DNA of 64,000 bases, from assembly GCA_942493045.1 (NCBI GenBank), contig OW818665.1, positions 3,038,001-3,102,000 on the forward strand. The letters are read 5' to 3'. The first letter of the stretch is position 1. Each line of letters opens with the position of its first letter. The position numbers and the translations under genes were made by a program. The stretch comes from Teretinema sp942493045. GTDB taxonomy: Bacteria; Spirochaetota; Spirochaetia; Treponematales; Treponemataceae. Below, one piece after another: positions 8,882 to 15,487 of this stretch. The notes below the pieces were generated by a model that did not search any database, was not told the origin of the DNA, and saw only the letters and a list, made by a program, of their open reading frames with translations.

Positions 8882-8939
8882 TTGACATTTATCTATTTGA
8901 TATGTACCCTACACATAGACGTTTATCTATATGTAGGGG
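8882..8939 (+). promoter_or_regulatory. arsR promoter/operator region
   Basis: TTGACA at 8882-8887 is a clear -35; the -10 is poor. Two direct repeats, GACATTTATCTATTTG (8884-8899) and GACGTTTATCTATATG (8918-8933), start 34 bases apart. An inverted repeat, CCCTACACATAG (8907-8918) with CTATATGTAGGG (8927-8938), overlaps the AGGG of the ribosome-binding site. This is a plausible autoregulatory ArsR operator. Confidence 0.55.
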
Positions 8940-8945
8940 TAATTG

Positions 8946-9266
8946 ATGGAAATAGATTTTAGTCATGGGACGGCGCTGCTCAAGGCGCTCTCCGATGAAA
9001 ACCGCGCCAAAATCGTGCATATTCTGTCTTGCGGCGAACTCTGCGCCTGCGACATTCTGGACTACTTCGATATTTCCCAGCCAACCCTTTCACATCATCT
9101 AGGCATCCTGGTTGACGCAGGCCTTGTCACGACCCGGCCGGATGGGAAGTGGACTCATTACAGCCTGGATAAGACGGCCTTCGACTTTGTCGAACAATTT
9201 GTAAATATAATTTCACACGATAGCGATACCTGTATGTGCAAGAAAACCAAAAGGAGTTGTAAATGA
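8946..9266 (+). CDS. arsR: ArsR-family arsenite-responsive repressor
   Basis: A 106-residue winged-helix repressor. The metalloid-binding motif ELCACDIL (ELCxCD of classical ArsR) is intact near residue 30, followed by the recognition helix region SQPTLSHHLGILVDAGLV and the wing GKWTHYSL. Further cysteines at the C-terminus (CMCKK) may contribute to binding. Family knowledge: As(III)/Sb(III) binding releases the operator. ATG 8946 follows AGGGG by six bases. Its TGA overlaps the ATG of the ACR3 gene, so the two are coupled and the repressor very likely controls the efflux gene. Confidence 0.93.
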   Translation: MEIDFSHGTALLKALSDENRAKIVHILSCGELCACDILDYFDISQPTLSHHLGILVDAGLVTTRPDGKWTHYSLDKTAFDFVEQFVNIISHDSDTCMCKKTKRSCK

Positions 9267-10324
9267 GCAATGCAAAAAACGCCGACGCCGGAATCGGCTT
9301 TTTCGAACGTTACCTGACTGTCTGGGTAGTCCTGTGCATGGTCGCTGGTATTTTGATTGGACAGTTTCTTCCGGGGATACCGGCTTTTCTTTCGCGGTTT
9401 GAGTACGCGAAGGTGTCCATACCGATAGCCATCCTGATCTGGCTGATGATCTATCCGATGATGCTCAAGGTCGATTTTACCAGCATCCGCAACGTCGGCA
9501 AAAATCCGAAGGGACTCTATGTTACCTGGGTGACCAACTGGCTGATCAAGCCCTTCACCATGTACGGCATCGCCGCCCTGTTTTTCTATATTATTTTCAA
9601 GCCGCTGATACCGGCGGAACTGGCTAAGGATTATCTGGCCGGCGCCATTCTGCTCGGAGCCGCGCCCTGCACGGCCATGGTCTTTGTCTGGAGCCATCTG
9701 ACAAAAGGTAACCCGGCTTACACGGTGGTGCAGGTAGCCACCAATGACCTGATCATCCTGATAGCCTTTACACCGATCGTGGCCTTCCTGCTCGGCATCG
9801 GCGGAGTGACCATTCCCTGGGGAACGCTGATTATCTCGGTGGTGCTCTTTGTGGTGATTCCGCTTTCGGCCGGCGTTCTCACCCGCCGGGTGCTGATCGC
9901 GAAGCATGGCGAGGCCTGGTTTGCCGGCTCCTTTATTCCGAAATTTTCCGGCGTTACAATAGCCGGACTGCTGCTCACCCTGGTAATCATCTTCTCTTTT
10001 CAGGGTGCGGTGATTCTGGAAAATCCGCTGCACATTTTATTGATTGCTATTCCGCTGACCATTCAGACCTTCCTGATCTTCTTTATCGCCTACATTGCTT
10101 CGCGGGTACTGAAACTGCCGCACGATATCGCCGCCCCGGCCGGCATGATCGGCGCCTCCAACTTCTTTGAGCTGGCCGTAGCCGTAGCCATATCGCTGTT
10201 CGGCTCCGATTCCCCGGTGGTGCTCGCGACCATCGTCGGCGTGCTCGTCGAGGTCCCGGTAATGCTGATGCTGGTAAAGATCGCCAACAGGACCACTGGC
10301 TGGTTCCGGATGAATGGCGCGTAA
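9263..10324 (+). CDS. acr3: ACR3 arsenite efflux transporter
   Basis: A 353-residue, ten-helix permease of the ACR3 (BASS superfamily) type that extrudes arsenite from the cytoplasm. The conserved PMMLKVDF near residue 70, the WVTNWLIKPFTMYG segment, and GAAPCTAMVFVWSHLTKG with the essential cysteine of the fourth helix region are all present, as is the late GASNFFELAVAVAISLFG. ATG 9263 overlaps the arsR stop codon (ATGA) and is preceded by AAGGAG. No arsenate reductase (arsC) is adjacent, which fits a strict anaerobe facing mainly As(III). Confidence 0.94.
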   Translation: MSNAKNADAGIGFFERYLTVWVVLCMVAGILIGQFLPGIPAFLSRFEYAKVSIPIAILIWLMIYPMMLKVDFTSIRNVGKNPKGLYVTWVTNWLIKPFTMYGIAALFFYIIFKPLIPAELAKDYLAGAILLGAAPCTAMVFVWSHLTKGNPAYTVVQVATNDLIILIAFTPIVAFLLGIGGVTIPWGTLIISVVLFVVIPLSAGVLTRRVLIAKHGEAWFAGSFIPKFSGVTIAGLLLTLVIIFSFQGAVILENPLHILLIAIPLTIQTFLIFFIAYIASRVLKLPHDIAAPAGMIGASNFFELAVAVAISLFGSDSPVVLATIVGVLVEVPVMLMLVKIANRTTGWFRMNGA

Positions 10325-10436
10325 GCCAGTGAGAAATCAAGTCCTTCGGGCGGTGCTGAGGAAGCATACGATAACGAAAAATTGATTTTACAGGCGGCGG
10401 TTTATCTGTTAGGGTGGAGCTTCAAGGAGACCTATT

Positions 10437-11633
10437 ATGAAGAAAACGTTTACCCAACTGGTTCAGACCGCCGCACTCGTTATAATACTTGGGGCCTGCG
10501 CTTCTGCGCCTCAGACTGTGCTTCCCGGTATTCAGGAAAGCCTCAAGCTGGACGGAATAAATCGCCAGACCGGCTATCAATTTATCGCTGATGGCTCAAG
10601 GATCGTCTTTATTTATGATCCGCAGCTGTACAAGATCGAAGGAGCTACCCAGGTGTATCTGGAAGGCTCTTTTAACGGCTGGCTGAAGGGCACCGATGAC
10701 GCCTGGCTGCTGGAGCAGACCGGCAAGATCTGGCAGCTCGAACTGGACGCCTCCGCTGTGCGCATTCCCGGCAATTCCGGTTACCCTGAATTCAAGTTTT
10801 ACGTAATCAGCGGTGACCGCCGGTTCCCGCGCGAGCCGAATGCTGTCTCCACCTTAAGCGGCTATCAGATGGCTACCAACAACCTGGTGCTGTTTCCGGG
10901 AGACGATCCGGAGACAGTGGTGGCCAATATCGCGACTGCCGACACTATTCGGGAACTGGCCGAATTTGACCTGACTGATCCGGCTCAGGCCGCTGTTATT
11001 TCCAATGTGCGACTTGTACCCGGAACGACTGCCCTGTATCGCGGCTATCATCCCTTCAAGAAATCCCGCGGTCAGTTCGATACCGAGGACACCCGCATCG
11101 CCCTGGTCAAGAAAGCGCTTGAGGATAACGGGATTCAGTCTGTTATCACCCTATCCGGGGATGAGAAGCCCGGCGCTTCCGAAACAGTTTCAGCCTATCA
11201 TCAGGCGATCATGGAAAGCGGCCGGCAGCTCACTATCAACACCTCATATAATACGGTGTATTTTAATTCCACTGGTGCGGACTTTGGTTCTCAGCTGGCT
11301 CAGGTTGTCCGTTTTATCAACGCCAAACCCGGTCCCTACTACGTGCACTGCCGTCTTGGTACGGACCGCACTGGGGTCGTCTCCGCCGTGCTGGCGGCCT
11401 TTAGCGGCGCCTCCTGGGCGGAGATAGCCGCGGATTATCAGAAATCAAATTTAATGGGGATCAAGGAATTCCGTGATTATCGCCTGCTGCAATATTCATT
11501 TGAGCAGATGCTCGGAGAGCCGGTAAGCTCCGTCGCCGATCTGAAAGCGGCCCTGGCCGCCTATTTTATCAAGGGCGGTTATTTAAGCGCCGCCGAAATT
11601 GACGCCGCCGCTCTGCGGCTTACCGGACGTTAA
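10437..11633 (+). CDS. Lipoprotein with glycogen-binding-like and tyrosine phosphatase domains
   Basis: A 398-residue lipoprotein: signal peptide ending at LILGAC with Cys21. Residues about 50-140 look like an AMPK/CBM48-type E-set domain (VYLEGSFNGWLKG, then KFYVISGDRRFPREPNA). The C-terminal half is a cysteine phosphatase: YYVHCRLGTDRTG near residue 300 has the CX5R loop, of the bacterial GTDRTG kind rather than the CxAGxGR of plant glucan phosphatases. The order, glucan-binding-like module then phosphatase, resembles laforin, but this protein is exported and the resemblance may be convergent. Substrate could be a phosphoglycan, phosphoinositide or phosphoprotein. SD AAGGAG precedes ATG 10437. 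It stands alone after the ars genes. Confidence 0.75.
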   Translation: MKKTFTQLVQTAALVIILGACASAPQTVLPGIQESLKLDGINRQTGYQFIADGSRIVFIYDPQLYKIEGATQVYLEGSFNGWLKGTDDAWLLEQTGKIWQLELDASAVRIPGNSGYPEFKFYVISGDRRFPREPNAVSTLSGYQMATNNLVLFPGDDPETVVANIATADTIRELAEFDLTDPAQAAVISNVRLVPGTTALYRGYHPFKKSRGQFDTEDTRIALVKKALEDNGIQSVITLSGDEKPGASETVSAYHQAIMESGRQLTINTSYNTVYFNSTGADFGSQLAQVVRFINAKPGPYYVHCRLGTDRTGVVSAVLAAFSGASWAEIAADYQKSNLMGIKEFRDYRLLQYSFEQMLGEPVSSVADLKAALAAYFIKGGYLSAAEIDAAALRLTGR

Positions 11634-11657
11634 CGGTTCAGTATAGCTTCATTCAAA

Positions 11658-11696
11658 CTGACCGGCCCTTCATTTATGATACTGATGGCCGGTCAG
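11658..11696. terminator. Inverted repeat between convergent genes
   Basis: CTGACCGGCC (11658-11667) and GGCCGGTCAG (11687-11696) form a perfect 10-bp GC-rich stem with a 19-base loop in the gap between the phosphatase lipoprotein and the convergent hypothetical gene. There is no T-run. Confidence 0.45.
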
Positions 11697-11727
11697 CCTG
11701 TCGCGCTGACACTCGCTGCTCGAAAGC

Positions 11728-12591
11728 TCAAAGCGAACTTAATTTCTCATAGTCATCAACCAGCAAATCAAGATCGCGCTCCAGGGCGGCTCCGAAAGAA
11801 TAGCTGATCGCCTCTTTTTTCTTGAGGTGCAGAGATAATTCCAGGTGATTGACGGCATCGCTGTGATGGCCCGAATCCGCGGATTTGGTTTTCTTCAGGA
11901 TAGACATACTCCTGATGGAACTGAGCGGAATAAAGCGCCAGATCACTCCGTATTTCCCAAACACCCTGTTCGGCAGATCGTCGTTTATTACGATGAGCTC
12001 TTTATCGGTCAGTATTATCAGCGTGGTAATGCTGTTATCATTTTCATCAAACACTTGCTGGACTATTTTTTCGCCGGGCACAATGCTGTTTATGGCGTAT
12101 GTCGAAAAGGAAAAGTCCAGGGAGTGCAGATAATCGAATTTTGATATTTCGGAGTCTGATACATTCTCTTCCGGCAAGTTTGGCGCCTTTCGAATTTTCT
12201 TTACGACGGGCGTGAATAAGGATTCGGAGGCGGTGTTGAAATGTATGGTGAGTGTAACAATTTCGCCGTCACAAATTCCTTTTATGGTAATCCAGGAGCG
12301 CAAAAGGGTCAGGCATCTTTCCGCGTAGCTTATGTCATTGAGCGAAATTTTGTATGTTTTTATGGCATCGGCATGCTGTTCGAAGAATAGAAAGGAATCG
12401 TCCAGCATGCATAGTAAGGTTTCGTTTGTAGGATATTTGCCCGCTTTAATGCCGGGGGTATGCACGGTATACGGAAAGCTTCCCGCGCTGACTTTCGCGG
12501 CCTTCGCAAACGTATTCTTGAAAACTTCAGGCAACTGGTCTGCGCTCCTGATTTGTTCCGACCATGTTTCCGCTGTTTGAATACTGGACAT
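11728..12591 (-). CDS. Hypothetical cytoplasmic protein with PH-like segments
   Basis: A 287-residue protein I do not recognise. No signal peptide or membrane segment. Two halves share a pattern of short beta strands: residues ~65-120 (LLCMLDDSFLFFEQH, YKISLNDISYAER) and ~185-240 (TLIILTDKELIVINDD, WRFIPLSSIRSMSI). Strand-rich units with a 'tdkeLivi... iplssI' rhythm are typical of bacterial PH-like domains, so a tandem PH-like protein is possible (inference only). ATG 12591 has a good AAGGGG site. It is monocistronic, between the phosphatase lipoprotein and the permease operon. Confidence 0.7.
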   Translation of the reverse strand: MSSIQTAETWSEQIRSADQLPEVFKNTFAKAAKVSAGSFPYTVHTPGIKAGKYPTNETLLCMLDDSFLFFEQHADAIKTYKISLNDISYAERCLTLLRSWITIKGICDGEIVTLTIHFNTASESLFTPVVKKIRKAPNLPEENVSDSEISKFDYLHSLDFSFSTYAINSIVPGEKIVQQVFDENDNSITTLIILTDKELIVINDDLPNRVFGKYGVIWRFIPLSSIRSMSILKKTKSADSGHHSDAVNHLELSLHLKKKEAISYSFGAALERDLDLLVDDYEKLSSL

Positions 12592-12727
12592 ACAAATACC
12601 CCTTCCGCTACTTGGATTGAATTGATCGGCGACGCCGACATCTTTTAAGTATAGGACCGGGGTATTCAGCTGTCAAGAAACGGGGAAAAAAGAGGGACGG
12701 TCAGCGATTGTGCGCATCGCCCCTTCG

Positions 12728-13294
12728 TTATTCACTCGTCTTTGTTTTTGGCTCATCCATCATCATAGCTTGCCGGTAGATCCTGTCAACTTCTTTTTGC
12801 GGCACAACTGCCTTAAGGGCTAAAGCAATGAGGACGATGCCGACAATGTCGATCGCCAGCCGCGAGAGCGCGAAACGGTAACCGAGGGCCTGCATTTCAA
12901 AAAGCAACATCGGTATCTTGGTTGTCGACCAAGCGCCGATAAAGATCAGGATATTCGTAAAGCTCGCTCCCTTTTTCATCAGCATGGCCGCTACCGGAAA
13001 TGCGCCGTACAGCGGACCGGCCGCTGCCGAGCCGAGGGCGAAGGCGATCAGCGGGCCTTTGATGCCGGAACCGCTTCCCATGAATCTGATCATGGTCGCG
13101 CGCGGCACCCACACATCCAGCAGGCCGAGCAGCAAGAATATCGGCGGTAAAACCAGCAGCATTGTTTTTACCTGTCCAACCAGTGATTCGCCGGCCTTTG
13201 GCGCGAGGTCCGGAAAGGCGATTATGAAGGCGGTAAAGAGGAGCATCGTTACAATAGCCGCGCGGTATCGTTTTAGTGTTTTCATTAAATTCAT
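12728..13294 (-). CDS. Small permease, half of an ArsP-like pair
   Basis: A 188-residue membrane protein with about five helices. The segment GSGSGIKGPLIAFALGSAAAGPLYGAFPVAAMLMKKG is typical of the permease superfamily that includes ArsP and DUF318 proteins, which occur as full-length or as two half-length adjacent genes. Its ATG overlaps the TGA of the preceding permease gene. I infer that the two half proteins form one transporter. Ion specificity is unknown; organoarsenicals (ArsP) or metals are family possibilities. Last gene of the thioredoxin/permease operon. Confidence 0.75.
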   Translation of the reverse strand: MNLMKTLKRYRAAIVTMLLFTAFIIAFPDLAPKAGESLVGQVKTMLLVLPPIFLLLGLLDVWVPRATMIRFMGSGSGIKGPLIAFALGSAAAGPLYGAFPVAAMLMKKGASFTNILIFIGAWSTTKIPMLLFEMQALGYRFALSRLAIDIVGIVLIALALKAVVPQKEVDRIYRQAMMMDEPKTKTSE

Positions 13295-13773
13295 AGCTGA
13301 ACCACCCAGGTCACAAAGAGTGCCGCGATAATGGAGAAGAGTAACGCAAAGATATTTCGCGCAATAGCCGTCTTTTTACCGAAGTAGGAAATCTCCATCG
13401 GCAGAGTGATAATCCCGACCATCATTAACGATGAGACGAAGGTGGCTATCTGCAGTACCCCGGCCCCGTTACGGAGCAGTTCTCCGGCGAGGGGGAAGGC
13501 CACAAAGCCGGGTATTAAAGTGATGGCGCCGATTCCCGCCGCGATCGCCACACCCAGGGCGCCGGTTCCGGAGCCGATAAAGCGGCTGATGGTTTCGGCG
13601 TTGAAAGCGGCCAGCATGATGGCGATCAAAAACAACACCGCGATAAATTGCGGCATTATTCCTTCGATGGCCTTTAGGCCCTTGAGGAGCGCTTGCTTTG
13701 TTCTTACCCGATCCTTGAACAAGGAAACCGAGAAGAGAATTGCGACTACGACATAGAGAATCAGCGTATCCAT
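13291..13773 (-). CDS. Small permease, other half of an ArsP-like pair
   Basis: A 160-residue protein with four or five helices. IGSGTGALGVAIAAGIGA followed by LIPGFVAFPLAGELLRNGAG mirrors the GSGSG and GAFPVAAMLMKKG segments of its downstream partner, as expected for inverted halves of one transporter. The C-terminal helix region LPMEISYFGKKTAIARNIF is family-like. It is translationally coupled to its partner (ATGA overlap) and follows the full-length permease after 32 bases. Confidence 0.75.
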   Translation of the reverse strand: MDTLILYVVVAILFSVSLFKDRVRTKQALLKGLKAIEGIMPQFIAVLFLIAIMLAAFNAETISRFIGSGTGALGVAIAAGIGAITLIPGFVAFPLAGELLRNGAGVLQIATFVSSLMMVGIITLPMEISYFGKKTAIARNIFALLFSIIAALFVTWVVQL

Positions 13774-13805
13774 TTATTGAATCCTTTTTTTTCCATCCCC
13801 GCTGA

Positions 13806-14990
13806 TCAAGCGATCATACCGAAAATCAATCCAGCTATCGTAGACATTACCACCACAAGGGTAACATACACGGCGGTTTTCTTGAATCCTAATTCTCCGC
13901 CGATAACCAGCATAGACGGCAGCGAAAGACTCGGGCCGGCCAGCAAGAGCGCCAGCGCCGGACCCTGACCCATGCCGCTACCGAGCAGGCCCTGCACAAT
14001 AGGCACCTCGGTAAGGGTGGCAAAATACATCAGCGCGCCGGAGATGGCGGCGATGAAGTTGGCGAAGACGGAGTTACCACCGACCAGGCCGGCTATCCAT
14101 TCGTTCGGGATCAGGGCCTCGTGGCCGGGGCGTCCGAGGAGAAATCCTGAAACCAGTACGCCGCCGAAGAGCAGCGGCAGTATTTGGAGGGCGAAGTCGC
14201 GTGTGGCGGCGCCCCATTCGGCGAGTTCATTCTTTTTAAACCAGCGGATGATCGCGTAGGAGAGAACAAGGGCGAATGCTCCGGTAATAATGTACTTGGC
14301 GTTATAGATCGCGTCCCATCCGGCAGAGGCGCCTTTAGAGGATGCCCAATTCACGAAAATCAAGATGCCGACCATTGAGCCGATATAGACAGCGGTTTGC
14401 CAGAGTTTGCGCCCGCCCTCATCGCGCGGGGCCTTGAACAGCCGCTCATCGGCGAGGCGGGCCTCATCTTCTTTATGGAAGATTAATTGCATCAGCAGTC
14501 CGATAACAACGGCGAAAACGATGGCGCCGATTGTTCGCGCCAGGCCGAGCTTCCAGCCGAAGACCTGGAAGCTCATGGTAATCGCGATGATGCTGATCGC
14601 CGGTCCCGAGTAAAGAAAGCTGATCGCCGGACCGAGTCCCGCGCCTTTTTTATATATTCCCTTGAACAGAGGCAGGACGGTGCAGGAGCACACCGCGAGG
14701 ATCGCGCCAGAAACGGAAGCGACGGCGTAGGCCACTGCCTTAGGAGCCTTTGGCCCTAGGTACTTCATGACGGCCTGCTGATTCAGGAATACCCCGATGG
14801 CGCCGGCAATAAACATGGCCGGAACGAGGCAGAGCAGTACATGCTCGCGGGCGTAGTCTCCGAGCATCTGAAAGCCCTCGAGAATCGCCGCCGTTACCCG
14901 GGGCGCGTTCCAGGGCATGAAATAAATCGCCGCGAACACCGCCGCGAGTCCTATCAGAATTACGTTGGGACTATATTCTTTCTTTGACAT
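13806..14990 (-). CDS. Full-length permease of the ArsP/DUF318 superfamily
   Basis: A 394-residue membrane protein with about ten helices in two halves. The first half has GAILAVCSCTVLPLFKGIYKKGAG, the cysteine-containing hallmark (CSCT) of ArsP-like permeases, and the second half has LTEVPIVQGLLGSGMGQGPALALLLAGPSLSLPSM. A cytoplasmic loop near residue 190 (FHKEDEARLADERLFK) separates the halves. ArsP exports trivalent organoarsenicals; related proteins export Cu or Zn. The paired thioredoxin-like gene nine bases upstream is a common companion. Close proximity to the arsR-acr3 module makes a metalloid role attractive but unproven. Confidence 0.82.
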   Translation of the reverse strand: MSKKEYSPNVILIGLAAVFAAIYFMPWNAPRVTAAILEGFQMLGDYAREHVLLCLVPAMFIAGAIGVFLNQQAVMKYLGPKAPKAVAYAVASVSGAILAVCSCTVLPLFKGIYKKGAGLGPAISFLYSGPAISIIAITMSFQVFGWKLGLARTIGAIVFAVVIGLLMQLIFHKEDEARLADERLFKAPRDEGGRKLWQTAVYIGSMVGILIFVNWASSKGASAGWDAIYNAKYIITGAFALVLSYAIIRWFKKNELAEWGAATRDFALQILPLLFGGVLVSGFLLGRPGHEALIPNEWIAGLVGGNSVFANFIAAISGALMYFATLTEVPIVQGLLGSGMGQGPALALLLAGPSLSLPSMLVIGGELGFKKTAVYVTLVVVMSTIAGLIFGMIA

Positions 14991-14999
14991 GTAAAATCC

Positions 15000-15227
15000 T
15001 TATAACTGCGCGGCGATTTGGTCAGGGCTGAGTACCTTGCCGACACTTTTTACCTCTCCATCGATCACCAGGGCCGGGGTCATCATTACGCCCATCTCCA
15101 TGATTTCGTCGATATTGGTTACTTTCTCGATTTCGGCTGCAACGCCTTTTTTGGCAACGGCCTCGCGGGCGTTCGCCTCCAGCTGTTTGCATTTGGGACA
15201 ACCCGTTCCAAGTATCTGTATTTTCAT
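15000..15227 (-). CDS. Thioredoxin-like small redox protein (TM0996/MTH895 type)
   Basis: A 75-residue protein of the 'redox-active disulfide protein 2' family: beta strand MKIQILGTG, active site CPKC at residues 10-13, and the cis-proline region MMTPALVIDGEV. Such proteins accompany ArsP-like permeases in many anaerobes and may reduce the substrate or a permease thiol; this is inference. SD AGGAGG lies six bases upstream of the ATG. It is the first gene of the four-gene minus-strand operon and has a strong promoter with an overlapping dyad. Confidence 0.88.
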   Translation of the reverse strand: MKIQILGTGCPKCKQLEANAREAVAKKGVAAEIEKVTNIDEIMEMGVMMTPALVIDGEVKSVGKVLSPDQIAAQL

Positions 15228-15241
15228 AGCTTGCCTCCTAT

Positions 15242-15277
15242 TGTTTCTATTATTGGAAACATTGCATGAAATGTCAA
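15242..15277 (-). promoter_or_regulatory. Promoter and operator of the thioredoxin/permease operon
   Basis: On the minus strand TTGACA (15277-15272), a 17-base spacer and AATAAT (15254-15249) form a near-consensus promoter. The -10 is enclosed by an inverted repeat, TGTTTC (15242-15247) and GAAACA (15256-15261), a good place for a repressor. No cognate regulator is adjacent; ArsR at 8946 is a candidate, though its own region does not obviously share this dyad. Confidence 0.6.
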
Positions 15278-15360
15278 GGGCCAGTGAGAAAGGTTTCCGG
15301 TACTACAAAATGACGCATAGGTAGTTCGAAAAAGCGAAAGGTTTATTTACTTCCACTAAC

Positions 15361-15408
15361 TTAAGTCTTACAATTAGCTTATTATACTCATCGTTAACCG
15401 CAGTTAAC
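15361..15408 (+). promoter_or_regulatory. Putative katG promoter with GTTAAC dyad
   Basis: TATACT (15383-15388) with a weak TTAAGT 16 bases upstream could start transcription near 15395. The dyad GTTAACCGCAGTTAAC (15393-15408) straddles that point, suggesting repression. It does not resemble a PerR or Fur box. Confidence 0.4.
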
Positions 15409-15487
15409 ACTTTTTCAGACATACTCTACTGCTTGCGCCTCTTCTCGTCATGTTGTGTTTCTGCGTAGCGATGAAAGGAGAGCAAGT

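Noticed and set aside
9158..10033. A minus-strand reading frame opposite the ACR3 gene
   Set aside because: Shadow of a well-supported transporter; composition is Gln/His/Arg-rich without structure.
15455..15487. Earlier katG start
   Set aside because: The ATG at 15488 has AAGGAG at good spacing and gives the family N-terminus; the additional 11 codons are not family-like.
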